Source of the DNA: Tsukamurella ocularis
Lineage (GTDB): Bacteria > Actinomycetota > Actinomycetes > Mycobacteriales > Mycobacteriaceae
Length of the DNA stretch: 64,000 nt
Direction of reading: 5' to 3'
Assembly: GCF_024807615.1 (NCBI RefSeq)
Contig: NZ_JANUCJ010000005.1
Location: 186,001-250,000 of the forward strand
Shown here in pieces: positions 55,856 through 64,000 of the stretch (its first letter is position 1; each line of letters begins with the position of its first letter). The translations under genes and the position numbers were made by a program. The notes beneath the pieces were generated by a model. That model ran no database searches. It worked only from the letters and a program-made list of their open reading frames with translations, and was not told the DNA's origin.

Positions 55856-56338
55856 TCAGCGCGCCTTGACGAGGATCGTTCCGGTGGCGCGATCGTGCAT
55901 GCCGCGACCGTCGACGTCCTGGATGAGCGGCGGCACGATGAAGACGATGAGCAGGTTGCGCGCCAGCGCGCGGACGAAGCCCACCCGCATCTGCGGGTTC
56001 TCGATCCGCGCGACGCGGAGCCCGGCGAAGTACTGGCCGGGCGTGAAGCCGAACAGGGTCACCGACAGTACGCCGACCGCGAACCAGATACCCAGCGCGA
56101 GCGTATCGAAGGCGGTGGGCTCCCCCGCGAAGACGCGGCTCGGTCCCACGATCGCCACCGCGATCAGCGCGGACGGCACCCAGTCGAGGAACAGGCCCAG
56201 CACGCGGCGGCCCGAGCCGGCGGCCGACCCGGCACCGTCGCGCGGCAGACCCAGGGCCTGCCCTCGGTACTCGCCGTGCGCGCCCTCCGGCAGGGCCGCG
56301 GAGGCACCGGAGAGCCATGATCCCGTTTCTCGACGCAT
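55856..56338 (-). CDS. RDD-family membrane protein (Rv2219A-like)
   Basis: 160 residues, with a polar N-terminus and three membrane helices: RRVLGLFLDWVPSALIAVAIV (containing the R..D pair after which the family is named), LALGIWFAVGVLSVTLFGFTPGQYFAGLRVARIEN and FVRALARNLLIVFIVPPLI. The end DGRGMHDRATGTILVKAR is also family-typical. Start ATG 56338 follows TACCCT by six bases. Divergent from glnA1. Function unknown; RDD proteins may be transporters. Confidence 0.85.
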   Translation of the reverse strand: MRRETGSWLSGASAALPEGAHGEYRGQALGLPRDGAGSAAGSGRRVLGLFLDWVPSALIAVAIVGPSRVFAGEPTAFDTLALGIWFAVGVLSVTLFGFTPGQYFAGLRVARIENPQMRVGFVRALARNLLIVFIVPPLIQDVDGRGMHDRATGTILVKAR

Positions 56339-56344
56339 GCACTC

Positions 56345-56350
56345 AGGGTA
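56345..56350 (-). promoter_or_regulatory. -10-like hexamer for the RDD gene (leaderless)
   Basis: TACCCT on the minus strand, six bases before the ATG at 56338. Confidence 0.45.
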
Positions 56351-56392
56351 CGTGGGGTCCGATTCGGCGGCCTTCCGGACGGCCCTCGATGT

Positions 56393-56408
56393 GTAACACC
56401 GATGAAAC
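56393..56408 (+). promoter_or_regulatory. GlnR-type box in the glnA1 promoter
   Basis: GTAAC-ACCGAT-GAAAC fits the actinobacterial GlnR consensus GTnAC-n6-GAAAC exactly. It lies 118 bp upstream of glnA1. Nitrogen limitation would act on glnA1 through it. GlnR itself is not in the window. Confidence 0.75.
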
Positions 56409-56525
56409 ATTGCGTTAGTTCTCGGGCAACACCTCGTCCATACCGTTCATTCTCGTAACCTCGGTGGTGGTGCGAACGGTACGACCGTGGCCGTCACCGC
56501 CGGACGACGAAGGAGCCAGTAACAG

Positions 56526-57959
56526 GTGTTCACTACCAAAGAGGAACTTCTCGACTACCTGAAGAAGGAAGACGTCGAGTACGTCGACATCCGCTTCTGC
56601 GATCTGCCCGGCACGATGCAGCACTTCAGCATCCCCGCCTCGGCGTTCGACGAGAGCGTCTTCGAGGACGGTCTGGCCTTCGACGGTTCGTCGATCCGCG
56701 GCTTCCAGTCGATCGACGAGTCGGACATGATGCTGCTGCCCGACGTCACCACGGCGCGCATCGACCCCTTCCGTGCGGCGAAGACCCTGAACATCTCGTT
56801 CTTCGTGCACGACCCGTTCACCCGCGAGGCCTACAGCCGCGACCCGCGCAACATCGCGCGCAAGGCGGAGGAGTACCTCCGGAGCACCGGCATCGCCGAC
56901 ACCTGCTTCTTCGGTGCCGAGGCCGAGTTCTACATCTTCGACTCGGTCTCGTTCGACTCGACGATCAACGGCTCGTTCTACGAGGTCGACTCGATCTCGG
57001 GCTCCTGGAACACCGGCCGCGCGGTCGAGGAGGACGGCTCCCCGAACCTCGGCTACAAGGTCAAGACCAAGGGTGGCTACTTCCCCGTCGCGCCGTACGA
57101 CCACTACGTGGACCTGCGCGACAAGATCTCGACCAACCTGCAGAACGCCGGCTTCACGCTCGAGCGCGGCCACCACGAGGTGGGCACCGGCGGCCAGGCC
57201 GAGATCAACTACAAGTTCGACACGCTGCTGCACGCGGCTGACGACGTCCAGCTCTTCAAGTACATCGTGAAGAACACCGCGTGGCAGGAGGGCAAGACCG
57301 TCACGTTCATGCCGAAGCCGCTGTTCGGCGACAACGGCTCGGGCATGCACGCCCACCAATCGCTGTGGAAGGACGGCAAGCCGCTGTTCTACGACGAGGC
57401 CGGCTACGGCGGTCTGTCGGATCTGGCGCGCTGGTACATCGGCGGCATCCTGCACCACGCCCCGTCGCTGCTCGCGTTCACCAACCCGACGATCAACTCG
57501 TACAAGCGTCTGGTGCCGGGCTACGAGGCCCCGATCAACCTGGTGTACAGCCAGCGCAACCGCTCGGCGTGCGTCCGTATCCCGATCACGGGCAACAACC
57601 CCAAGGCAAAGCGCATCGAGTTCCGTTGCCCCGACTCCTCGGGCAACCCGTACCTGGCCTTCGCCGCCATGATGATGGCCGGCCTGGACGGCATCAAGAA
57701 CAAGATCGAGCCGCACGCCCCGGTCGACAAGGACCTCTACGAGCTGCCGCCCGAGGAGGCCAAGGGCATCCCGCAGGCCCCGACGCAGCTCGCGGACGTG
57801 ATCGACCGTCTCGAGGAGGACCACGAGTACCTCACCGCCGGTGGCGTCTTCACCGAGGACCTGATCGAGGAGTGGATCTCCTACAAGCGTGAGAACGAGA
57901 TCGCGCCGGTCAACCTGCGCCCGCACCCGTACGAGTTCCAGCTCTACTACGACGTGTGA
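56526..57959 (+). CDS. glnA1: Glutamine synthetase type I-beta
   Basis: 477 residues. GS marks: [21 protein letters not shown], the ATP-binding [14 protein letters not shown], the metal-site [12 protein letters not shown] and the flap [34 protein letters not shown]. The regulatory tyrosine lies at about residue 405 ([10 protein letters not shown]), so activity is expected to be controlled by adenylylation by GlnE. It joins ammonia to glutamate. AAGGAG lies about 11 bases before the GTG start. A GlnR box upstream and a strong terminator downstream make it a single-gene unit. Confidence 0.97.
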   Translation: MFTTKEELLDYLKKEDVEYVDIRFCDLPGTMQHFSIPASAFDESVFEDGLAFDGSSIRGFQSIDESDMMLLPDVTTARIDPFRAAKTLNISFFVHDPFTREAYSRDPRNIARKAEEYLRSTGIADTCFFGAEAEFYIFDSVSFDSTINGSFYEVDSISGSWNTGRAVEEDGSPNLGYKVKTKGGYFPVAPYDHYVDLRDKISTNLQNAGFTLERGHHEVGTGGQAEINYKFDTLLHAADDVQLFKYIVKNTAWQEGKTVTFMPKPLFGDNGSGMHAHQSLWKDGKPLFYDEAGYGGLSDLARWYIGGILHHAPSLLAFTNPTINSYKRLVPGYEAPINLVYSQRNRSACVRIPITGNNPKAKRIEFRCPDSSGNPYLAFAAMMMAGLDGIKNKIEPHAPVDKDLYELPPEEAKGIPQAPTQLADVIDRLEEDHEYLTAGGVFTEDLIEEWISYKRENEIAPVNLRPHPYEFQLYYDV

Positions 57960-57976
57960 TCGACTGAGCTCCAACC

Positions 57977-58014
57977 GGTTCGGCCCCGCACCTGTTCAGG
58001 TGCGGGGCCGAACC
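57977..58014 (+). terminator. Terminator after glnA1
   Basis: A perfect 18-bp stem (GGTTCGGCCCCGCACCTG and complement) around TT, 17 bp after the glnA1 stop. No T-run follows. The rest of the gap to 58215 holds nothing recognised besides the next promoter. Confidence 0.85.
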
Positions 58015-58202
58015 CGTATCGTCGGTGGTGACCGGGAGGCGAACCTGTTCGACGCCGAGGACCTCGGCCGCGGCTCCGCCCGCCCGAATCCGTCCTAACG
58101 CCGGTGACGGCCTGGATCACCGGGAACCTTGGGGGCCAGTGACGGTTCATGCGGAGCCGGTCGGTCCGCCTGGGACGCTGCTGAAGGCCTTCGGCGAGAC
58201 GG

Positions 58203-58208
58203 TAGGTT
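58203..58208 (+). promoter_or_regulatory. -10-like hexamer for the FKBP lipoprotein gene (leaderless)
   Basis: TAGGTT seven bases before ATG 58216. Confidence 0.5.
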
Positions 58209-58215
58209 CGAGACC

Positions 58216-58764
58216 ATGCGTGCCTCCCGTTCGACCCTCGCCCTCGCCTCCGTCGTCCTCGCTGCGGCGTCCCTCACCGCGTGCAGTACGCCGGAGGCCT
58301 CCGCGGCCTGCCCCACGGGCGCCCCGAGCACCGCCAACTCCCCCGACTGGACCTACCAGGGGCAAACCGGCTCCATCGTGGTCACGGGCCCCTCGGACAC
58401 CGCATCCCCGCAGATCACCGTTGAGAAGCCCTTCTCCGTCGAGCAGACCCACGTCCAGGCCTTCAACCCGCCCGGCGACGGTGCCGTGGTCGGCGACACC
58501 GCGACGGTCTCGGTCTGCTACCTGGGAGTCAACGGCCGCACCGGCGAGCGCTTCGACAGCACCTACGACCGCGGCAAGCCTGCGTCGTTCTCACTCGACG
58601 GAGTGATCCCCGGCTTCAAGAAGGCCATCGCGGGCAACAAGGTCGGCACCTCCGTGGGCGTGGCGATCGCGCCCGCCGACGGCTACGTGACGGGCCAGCC
58701 CTCGGCCGGGATCCAGGCCGGCGACACGTTGATCTTCGCGATCAAGATCCTCTCCGCGTCGTAG
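58216..58764 (+). CDS. Lipoprotein with FKBP-type prolyl isomerase domain
   Basis: 182 residues. The signal ends with the lipobox SLTACS (Cys at about 22). A short linker follows, then an FKBP-like domain: GDTATVSVCYLGVNGRTGERFDSTYDRGKPASFSLDGVIPGFKKAIAGNKVGTSVGVAIAPADGY is the core with VIPG, and the last strand is GDTLIFAIKIL. It likely helps proteins fold outside the membrane. ATG 58216 is supported by the -10 spacing. A few active-site aromatics are replaced, so isomerase activity is not certain. Confidence 0.88.
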   Translation: MRASRSTLALASVVLAAASLTACSTPEASAACPTGAPSTANSPDWTYQGQTGSIVVTGPSDTASPQITVEKPFSVEQTHVQAFNPPGDGAVVGDTATVSVCYLGVNGRTGERFDSTYDRGKPASFSLDGVIPGFKKAIAGNKVGTSVGVAIAPADGYVTGQPSAGIQAGDTLIFAIKILSAS

Positions 58765-58862
58765 CTCTCAGGCCGTCGCGGGCCCGCGGATTCAGGGATC
58801 GCCCTGATGCGCGGCGCGGACGCCGCCGCGAGACTGGGAGCACACCGATCCCTGGAGGCGTC

Positions 58863-59339
58863 ATGCGCGTACTGTCCGCCGTCGTCGGAGCCGTGGTGCT
58901 CCTCCCCCTTGCCGCGCTGGCGGTGATTCTCGCCGGTATCCGGTTCCGGATCCGTCCCGTCCTGAACGTCGTGCGCCGGGTCAACCGGGACTTCACGAAC
59001 CCGCGCGCCGTCCACGCCGCCGAGTCCCCCGACTCGACCCGCACGGTGGTGCGGCACGTGGGGCGGCGCAGCGGCACGGCCTACGAGACGCCGGTCGACG
59101 CGTTCGCGACCGACCGCGGCACGCTCGTCATCGCGCTGCCCTACGGGCCGGACACCGACTGGGTTCGCAACGTCCGTGCCGCGGGTACCGTGGACCTCGT
59201 GCGGCACGGTGCGACGCACACCGCGACGGAACCCCGCGTCGTCGCGACGACCGACGTCATCGACGAGATCCCGCCGGGCGCACGGCGCACCCTGCGGCTG
59301 TTCAACGTCGAGAACTGCCTGGAGCTCCACGTCGCCTGA
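58863..59339 (+). CDS. Nitroreductase/quinone reductase family protein (deazaflavin-dependent type)
   Basis: 158 residues. An N-terminal membrane helix (SAVVGAVVLLPLAALAVILAGI) and the Ddn/FDOR-like body: VVRHVGRRSGTAYETPVDAFATDRGTLVIALPYGPDTDWVRNVRAAGTVDLVRHG is the F420-binding split-barrel pattern (RRSG, PYGPDTDWVRNV). Family members use F420H2 to reduce quinones or nitro compounds; the substrate here is unknown. GGAGG lies seven bases before the ATG. It converges with the next gene. Confidence 0.88.
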   Translation: MRVLSAVVGAVVLLPLAALAVILAGIRFRIRPVLNVVRRVNRDFTNPRAVHAAESPDSTRTVVRHVGRRSGTAYETPVDAFATDRGTLVIALPYGPDTDWVRNVRAAGTVDLVRHGATHTATEPRVVATTDVIDEIPPGARRTLRLFNVENCLELHVA

Positions 59340-59354
59340 GCGCCGTGCACTCCC

Positions 59355-60293
59355 TCAGCCCACCCGGGCGAGCAGCGCCCGGTGATCCGCGCCGGGCACC
59401 TCGTGGCCGGTGACCTCGGCCGCCCCGAGCCCGCGCAGCAGCACGTGGTCGATGCCCACCACGGGCGGGTAGGTCTTGTCCGTCGGGTAGGTGGGCAGCC
59501 AGCCCGCGCCGGCGAGCTGCCCCGCGTCGCGGTATCCGCCCGTGAGCAGGCTACGGAAGCGCACATGGTCGAAGGTGGCGTTGTAGTCCCCCAGCGCGAC
59601 GACGGGGCGCCCCTCGGGAACGCCCTGCAGGAGGGTACCGATCCGGCGCAGCTCGGAGTCCCAGGTCTCCGGGTCCAGGGGCGGCATCGGGTGCAGCGCG
59701 AAGAGCTGCACGTCGCCCCGGCCGGGGACGGTCGCGACGGCGGTCAGCGCGTTCATGACGAAGCCGGGGACGGTGCCGGTGCTCGTGAGGGGGTGGCGGC
59801 TGTAGAGCGCGGTCCCGTCGGCCAGCGCTGCGGGCCGGACGATCGAGTGCGGCAGGTCCGTGGCGATGCTGGACGCGGCGATCCGCCGGGCGGCCTCATC
59901 CGTCACCTCGAGGACGGCGAGCACATCCACGCGGTTCTCGCGGACCAGCTTCGCGAGCGCATCCACATCGCCTGCACCCACTTGGATGTTCGCGCTGAGC
60001 ACGGTGAGCTCCGGTCCGGCGGGCGCCGGCTCGCCGCGCCACAGCGGCGCCTGCACCCAGACCCCGGCGGCCACCACCGCCACCGCCAGCACGAGACGCA
60101 GCAGCGCACGGACGTACAGCAGGCACACCACCGCGATCGCGATGCAGGCCACCCAGAGCACCGGCGAGACCGCAGCGGCGGCCACCGTGATCTTGTCGGT
60201 CCCGGGCCAGAAGTGCAGCACGAGCGCCAGGAGCGCGCCCAGCAGGGCAGCGGTGCCGACGATGCTTGCCGCCATCCGGAAGAAGATCCTCAT
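59355..60293 (-). CDS. Membrane-anchored endonuclease/exonuclease/phosphatase-family protein
   Basis: 312 residues. Three N-terminal membrane helices (residues about 5-30, 36-58 and 63-85) precede an EEP domain outside the membrane or at its surface: LTVLSANIQVGAGDVDALAKLVRENRVDVLAVLEV, FALHPMPP, VVALGDYNATFDHVRFR and the terminal metal/catalytic GADHRALLA. Substrate may be lipid, nucleic acid or sugar phosphate. It is the last gene of glnA2-glnE-EEP on this strand, 24 bp after glnE, as found in other Mycobacteriales. Confidence 0.87.
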   Translation of the reverse strand: MRIFFRMAASIVGTAALLGALLALVLHFWPGTDKITVAAAAVSPVLWVACIAIAVVCLLYVRALLRLVLAVAVVAAGVWVQAPLWRGEPAPAGPELTVLSANIQVGAGDVDALAKLVRENRVDVLAVLEVTDEAARRIAASSIATDLPHSIVRPAALADGTALYSRHPLTSTGTVPGFVMNALTAVATVPGRGDVQLFALHPMPPLDPETWDSELRRIGTLLQGVPEGRPVVALGDYNATFDHVRFRSLLTGGYRDAGQLAGAGWLPTYPTDKTYPPVVGIDHVLLRGLGAAEVTGHEVPGADHRALLARVG

Positions 60294-60317
60294 GCCGCCA
60301 TCCTGCCCGCTGCGGCG

Positions 60318-63300
60318 CTATTCGCCCCAGAAGACCCGGTCGACCACGGCGCGCCCGCGCCGGGTGGTGCGCAGGTAGTCGTCGAGGTAGTCCAGCGAGC
60401 TTCCCCTCCACCCGGCCACGTACGCCACATTGGAAAGCACCGCGCCGGGCCCCGGCAGCTGGTCGACGGGCTTGCCGCGCACCAGGAACAGCGCGTTGCG
60501 GGCGCGGGTGGCGGTAAGCCACGCCTCCCGCAGTAGTTCGACGTCGCTCACCGGGAGCAGCTCGTTCGCCTCGATCGCGTCGAGCGATTCGAGCGTCGAG
60601 GTGTTGCGCAGCGCGGGAACGGCACTGGCGTGCCGCAGTTGCTCCAGCTGGACCGTCCACTCGACGTCGGAGAGCCCGCCGCGACCCAGCTTGGTGTGCG
60701 TCGCGGGGTCTGCCCCGCGGGGCAGCCGCTCGGAGTCGACGCGGGCCTTGATGCGCCGCAGCTCGTTGACCGTCGCGGGCGAGACGCCGCCTTCGGGGTA
60801 CCGGGTCTCGTCCACCATGTGCAGGAACTCGCGGGCGATGCCCTCGTCGCCGGCCACGTGGGTGGCGCGCAGGAGCGCCTGTACCTCCCAGGGCTGCGCC
60901 CACTGCTGGTAGTAGGCCCGGTACGCAGCCAAGGTCCGCACCACGGGTCCGTTGCGGCCCTCGGGGCGCAGGCCCGTGTCGACCTCCAGACCCGGGTCCA
61001 CCGACGGTGCGCCGAGCCGGGTCCGCACCGCATCGGCGACGTGGTTGGACCACCGCACCGCGTCGGACTCCTCGTAGCCCTCGTTGGGCACGCAGACGAA
61101 CAGCACATCGGCGTCGGAGCCGTAGCCGATCTCGTGACCGCCGAGCCGGCCCATGCCGATGACCGCGATCCGCGCAGGCGCGCCCGGTGGGTAAGCACTG
61201 CGACTGGACTCGCGCTCCACCACGGACGTCGCGACCTCGGAGACGAGCGCGGCGTCGAGGGCGGCGCCCCAGACCGACGAGAGGGCGGCGCACACCTCCG
61301 GCACGGTCATCATGCCGAGAATGTCTGCCGAGGCTACGCGGGCGATCTCGCTACGCCGCATGGCCCGCGCCACCGCGATCGCCCGGTCGCGGTGCGGGGC
61401 ACGGCTGACCGCGGCGAGCATGCCGTCGTAGACCGAGTTCGGCGAGGGCTCCGTGAGCTTCGGACCGGCGGCGCCGTCGGCGTAGAGGCGGATCACGTCG
61501 GGCGATCGGGCCAGGAGCTCCGCGACGAAGGTCGACGAGCCAAGCACGGTCATGAGCCGCTGCGCGACCACCGACTCGTCGCGCAGTACGCGCAGATACC
61601 ACTCGACGTCACGCAGATCCTCGGAGAGCTTGCGGTAGTTCAGCAGGCCGGCATCGGGATTCGGGGTCTCGCTGAGCCATTCGAGCAGGGTGGGCAGCAG
61701 GATGGTCTGGATCCGGCCCCGTCGCGAGGAGTCCGCCATCGCCTTGAGGTGCGCGAGGGCGTGCTGCGGCTGGAGGAAGCCGAGCGCGGCCAGTCGCGCG
61801 ACGATCGCATCGTCGCTCAAGCTCACCGCGTCCGCGTCGAGGTTCGCGATCGAGTCCAACAGCGGGCGGTAGAAGAGTTTGGTGTGCAGTCGGCGCACCC
61901 GCGCCGACTGCCGCTTGAGCTCCGCCCGCAGCACCCCAGCGGCGTCGCGATCTCCGTCGGGCCGGATGTGCGCGGCGCGCGCCAGCCAGCGCCACGCCTC
62001 CTCGTGATCGGGCGGCGGCAGCAGATGGGTGCGCTCCATGCGGCGCAGCTGTAGCCGATGCTCCAACGTGCGCAAGAACTCGTACGAGGCGGTGAAGTTC
62101 GCGCCGTCGTCGCGCCCCACGTAGCCTCCGACGGTGAGCGCCTCCAGGGCGTCGACGGTGCTGCGCTCCCGCAGGGTCTCGTCGGTGCGGCCGTGCACCA
62201 GTTGCAGCAGCTGGACGGCGAACTCGACGTCACGCAGGCCGCCGCGGCCCAGCTTCAGCTCGCGCTCGCGCAGGTCTGGGGCGATGTTCTCCTCGACGCG
62301 GCGGCGCATCTCCTGCACGTCCTGCACGAAGTCCTCGCGCTCGGCCGCCTCCCACACCATGGGGCTGAGCGCGCCCAGGTAGTCATGCCCCAGCTCCATG
62401 TCACCGGTCTGCGGGCGGGCCTTGAGAAGCGCCTGGAACTCCCAGGTCTTCGCCCATCGCTTGTAGTACGCCACATGGGATTCCAGCGTGCGGGTGAGGC
62501 TACCGGCCTTGCCCTCCGGGCGGAGCGCAGCATCCACATCGAAGAACGCCGCGGAGCCTATCCGCATCATCTCCCCCGCGAGCCGCGCGGAGGCCCCATC
62601 GGCGGGCTCGGCGACGAAGATCACGTCCACGTCGGAGACGTAGTTCAGTTCCCGGGCACCGCACTTGCCCATCGCGACCACGGCGAGGCGACCCTGCGGG
62701 TCGGCGTCGGGATGGACGGTCGCGACGGCGACCGCCAACGCGGCAGTGAGCGCGGCGTCCGCGAGGTCCGCGAGATGCGCGCCCACGATCGCGAAGGGCA
62801 GGGTGGGCTCGTTCTCCACCAGCTCGGCGAGGTCCCGCGCGGCGAGCACCATCACCAGGTCGCGGTAGCCGTCGCGCAGCGCGGCGATCGCGGCGCCGCC
62901 GGTGACCGCCGCGCGATAGATCAGGTCGTCGTCGCGGCGACCCGGGACCTTCACCGCGTCGACGGTGGCGAGCATTGCGGCGATCAGATCGTCGCGCGAG
63001 CGCAGCGGCGCGGTGTCCCGCAGCAGGCGCCAGGACGCGGGATGACTGATGAGGTGATCCCCCAGAGCGTCGGACGCTCCGAGCAGCCCGAAGAGCCGGC
63101 CGCGAAAGGTGGTGTCGCCGCGGATCAGCCCGTCGATCTCCGCCCAGTCGGCGGCCGCGGACTCCCGCAGCCGCACCAGGGCGCGCAGTGTCCAGTCCGG
63201 GTCGGCTGCGCGGGAGAGCGCCCACAGGACGTCGGCACTCTCGACGTTCGCCCACCCCAGGGATTCGAGGTTCGGCTCAGCGTTGGAGTCCAGGAGGCCC

Positions 63301-63347
63301 AGCCGGCCCGCACTCGGGCGGCGGACCTCGCGGTTCGTGGGCGGCAC
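60318..63347 (-). CDS. glnE: Bifunctional glutamine-synthetase adenylyltransferase/deadenylase
   Basis: 1009 residues, family length. Two nucleotidyltransferase halves, each with the G-S/D-x-D-x-D type site: [17 protein letters not shown] in the N-terminal (deadenylase) half and [19 protein letters not shown] in the C-terminal (adenylylase) half, joined by a helical linker. [19 protein letters not shown] and [19 protein letters not shown] are the paired second motifs. It tunes GlnA1 activity by modifying its regulatory tyrosine. In M. tuberculosis glnE is essential or conditionally so. The GTG start lies 13 bp after glnA2. Confidence 0.96.
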   Translation of the reverse strand: MPPTNREVRRPSAGRLGLLDSNAEPNLESLGWANVESADVLWALSRAADPDWTLRALVRLRESAAADWAEIDGLIRGDTTFRGRLFGLLGASDALGDHLISHPASWRLLRDTAPLRSRDDLIAAMLATVDAVKVPGRRDDDLIYRAAVTGGAAIAALRDGYRDLVMVLAARDLAELVENEPTLPFAIVGAHLADLADAALTAALAVAVATVHPDADPQGRLAVVAMGKCGARELNYVSDVDVIFVAEPADGASARLAGEMMRIGSAAFFDVDAALRPEGKAGSLTRTLESHVAYYKRWAKTWEFQALLKARPQTGDMELGHDYLGALSPMVWEAAEREDFVQDVQEMRRRVEENIAPDLRERELKLGRGGLRDVEFAVQLLQLVHGRTDETLRERSTVDALEALTVGGYVGRDDGANFTASYEFLRTLEHRLQLRRMERTHLLPPPDHEEAWRWLARAAHIRPDGDRDAAGVLRAELKRQSARVRRLHTKLFYRPLLDSIANLDADAVSLSDDAIVARLAALGFLQPQHALAHLKAMADSSRRGRIQTILLPTLLEWLSETPNPDAGLLNYRKLSEDLRDVEWYLRVLRDESVVAQRLMTVLGSSTFVAELLARSPDVIRLYADGAAGPKLTEPSPNSVYDGMLAAVSRAPHRDRAIAVARAMRRSEIARVASADILGMMTVPEVCAALSSVWGAALDAALVSEVATSVVERESSRSAYPPGAPARIAVIGMGRLGGHEIGYGSDADVLFVCVPNEGYEESDAVRWSNHVADAVRTRLGAPSVDPGLEVDTGLRPEGRNGPVVRTLAAYRAYYQQWAQPWEVQALLRATHVAGDEGIAREFLHMVDETRYPEGGVSPATVNELRRIKARVDSERLPRGADPATHTKLGRGGLSDVEWTVQLEQLRHASAVPALRNTSTLESLDAIEANELLPVSDVELLREAWLTATRARNALFLVRGKPVDQLPGPGAVLSNVAYVAGWRGSSLDYLDDYLRTTRRGRAVVDRVFWGE

Positions 63348-63360
63348 CGTCGGCCCCGCC

Positions 63361-64000
63361 CTACAGGGAGAGGAAGCGGTCGAGCTCGAACGGGGTGACC
63401 ACCGCGCGGTAGTCGTTCCACTCGGACCACTTGTTGCGCAGGAAGTACTCGAAGACGTGCTCCCCCAGTGTCTCCGCGACCAACTCGCTCTTCTCCATGA
63501 GCACGAGCGCGTCGTCCAGGCTGGCGGGTAGGTCCTTGAAGCCCATCGAGCGGCGCTCGCGGGCGGTCATCTGCCGCACGTCGTCCTCGGCGGCCTCGGG
63601 CAGCTCATAGCCGCCCTTGATGCCTTCGAGCCCGGCCGCGCACAGGACCGCGAAGGCCAGGTACGGGTTGCACGCCGAATCTGGCGAGCGCACCTCGATG
63701 CGGCGGCTGCTCGCCTTGTTCGGCGTGTACAGCGGCACGCGCACCATCGCCGAGCGATTCGCGGCGCCCCAGGTCGCGGCGGTGGGTGCCTCGTCGCCGG
63801 TCACGAGACGCTTGTACGAGTTCACCCACTGGTTGGTGACCGCGGAGATCTCGGGCGCGTGGTGCAGGATGCCCGCGATGAAAGCCTTGCCGGTCGCCGA
63901 GAGCTGAAGCTCGTCGTCCGGGTCGTGGAAGGCGTTGGAATCGCCCTCGAAGAGGCTCATGTGCGTATGCATCCCCGATCCGGGGTGCGACGAGAAGGGC
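63361..64000 (-). CDS. glnA2: Glutamine synthetase GlnA2 (C-terminal part)
   Basis: The right edge cuts the gene, leaving about 212 C-terminal residues that begin in the ATP-binding motif ([18 protein letters not shown]). Further GS marks are [34 protein letters not shown] and the closing FELDRFLSL. The tyrosine of the GlnA1 adenylylation loop is absent here ([12 protein letters not shown] in place of YELPPEE), so GlnE should not modify it. Head of the glnA2-glnE operon. Confidence 0.95.
   Translation of the reverse strand, partial: PFSSHPGSGMHTHMSLFEGDSNAFHDPDDELQLSATGKAFIAGILHHAPEISAVTNQWVNSYKRLVTGDEAPTAATWGAANRSAMVRVPLYTPNKASSRRIEVRSPDSACNPYLAFAVLCAAGLEGIKGGYELPEAAEDDVRQMTARERRSMGFKDLPASLDDALVLMEKSELVAETLGEHVFEYFLRNKWSEWNDYRAVVTPFELDRFLSL

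Overview
The window is a high-GC actinobacterial chromosome segment. Its gene order follows the Mycobacterium tuberculosis block from about Rv2183c to Rv2222c, as I remember it: ArsA-like ATPase, fadD15, pimB', NlpC/P60, DnaQ/UvrC-like nuclease, trpD, ctaE-qcrCAB, ctaF/ctaC, asnB, adenosine kinase, HesB, DUF3043, cobT, cobS, ilvE, gcvT, pepA, dlaT, TIGR01777 protein, lipB, lipA, DUF4191, RDD, glnA1, glnE, glnA2. This places it in the mycolic-acid-bearing order Mycobacteriales. Several insertions differ from Mycobacterium, and the overall character suggests a Tsukamurella/Gordonia-like genus. The genus is inference; the order is well supported. No tRNA, rRNA, CRISPR array, insertion sequence, integrase or phage gene was seen.

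Layout. 1-5.6 kb, minus strand: an amino-acid ABC transporter (ATPase cut by the left edge, plus a fused binding-protein/permease), then an overlapping five-gene operon (two START-like proteins, ArsA-like ATPase, DUF5304 protein, ROK glucokinase). 5.7-11.1 kb: fadD15, pimB' and two adjacent NlpC/P60 peptidoglycan hydrolases, the upstream one behind a probable c-di-AMP (ydaO) riboswitch with its own promoter. 11.2-17.2 kb: a DnaQ/UvrC-like nuclease, a stand-alone Lrp ligand domain, CitE-like lyase, YbaK-like deacylase, trpD and unknowns. 17.3-24.4 kb: the bcc-aa3 respiratory genes, with a GyrI-like gene and a GCGCA-rich non-coding stretch between qcrB and ctaF. 24.6-32.0 kb: asnB, a hemolysin III-type membrane protein under two palindromes, adenosine kinase, HesB, DUF3043, a CobU-CobT fusion and CobS.

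32.0-36.6 kb is the most accessory-looking part: two DUF7832-like paralogues bracket a TetR/hydrolase/MpaB-family oxygenase module, followed by an SMI1/KNR4-like protein. 36.6-44.0 kb, minus strand: ilvE, gcvT, and an insertion of a NCS2 permease, a sugar-lactone oxidase, a PLP amino-acid deaminase and an AraC regulator. 44.0-49.1 kb: pepA, dlaT (two lipoyl domains), TIGR01777 protein and lipB. 49.1-53.9 kb: an HxlR/MmpL divergent pair and an MFS exporter. 54.0-64.0 kb: lipA, DUF4191, RDD, glnA1 behind a GlnR-type box, an FKBP lipoprotein, a deazaflavin-family protein, an EEP-family protein, glnE and the C-terminal part of glnA2.

Functional links. LipB and LipA make the lipoyl group that DlaT (next door) and the GcvT pathway use. 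GlnE is expected to adenylylate GlnA1, whose target tyrosine is present; GlnA2 lacks it. CtaC/CtaF/CtaE with QcrCAB form the respiratory supercomplex. CobU-CobT and CobS cover the late steps of cobalamin assembly. About sixteen genes carry a TANNNT-like hexamer 6-8 nt before the start codon, pointing to widespread leaderless transcription. I found no wholly new multi-gene system that I would defend; the best leads are the orphan immunity-like cluster at 32-36.6 kb, the lysine-less P-loop in the ArsA-like ATPase, the composite palindrome over the hemolysin III start, and the GCGCA-rich spacer.
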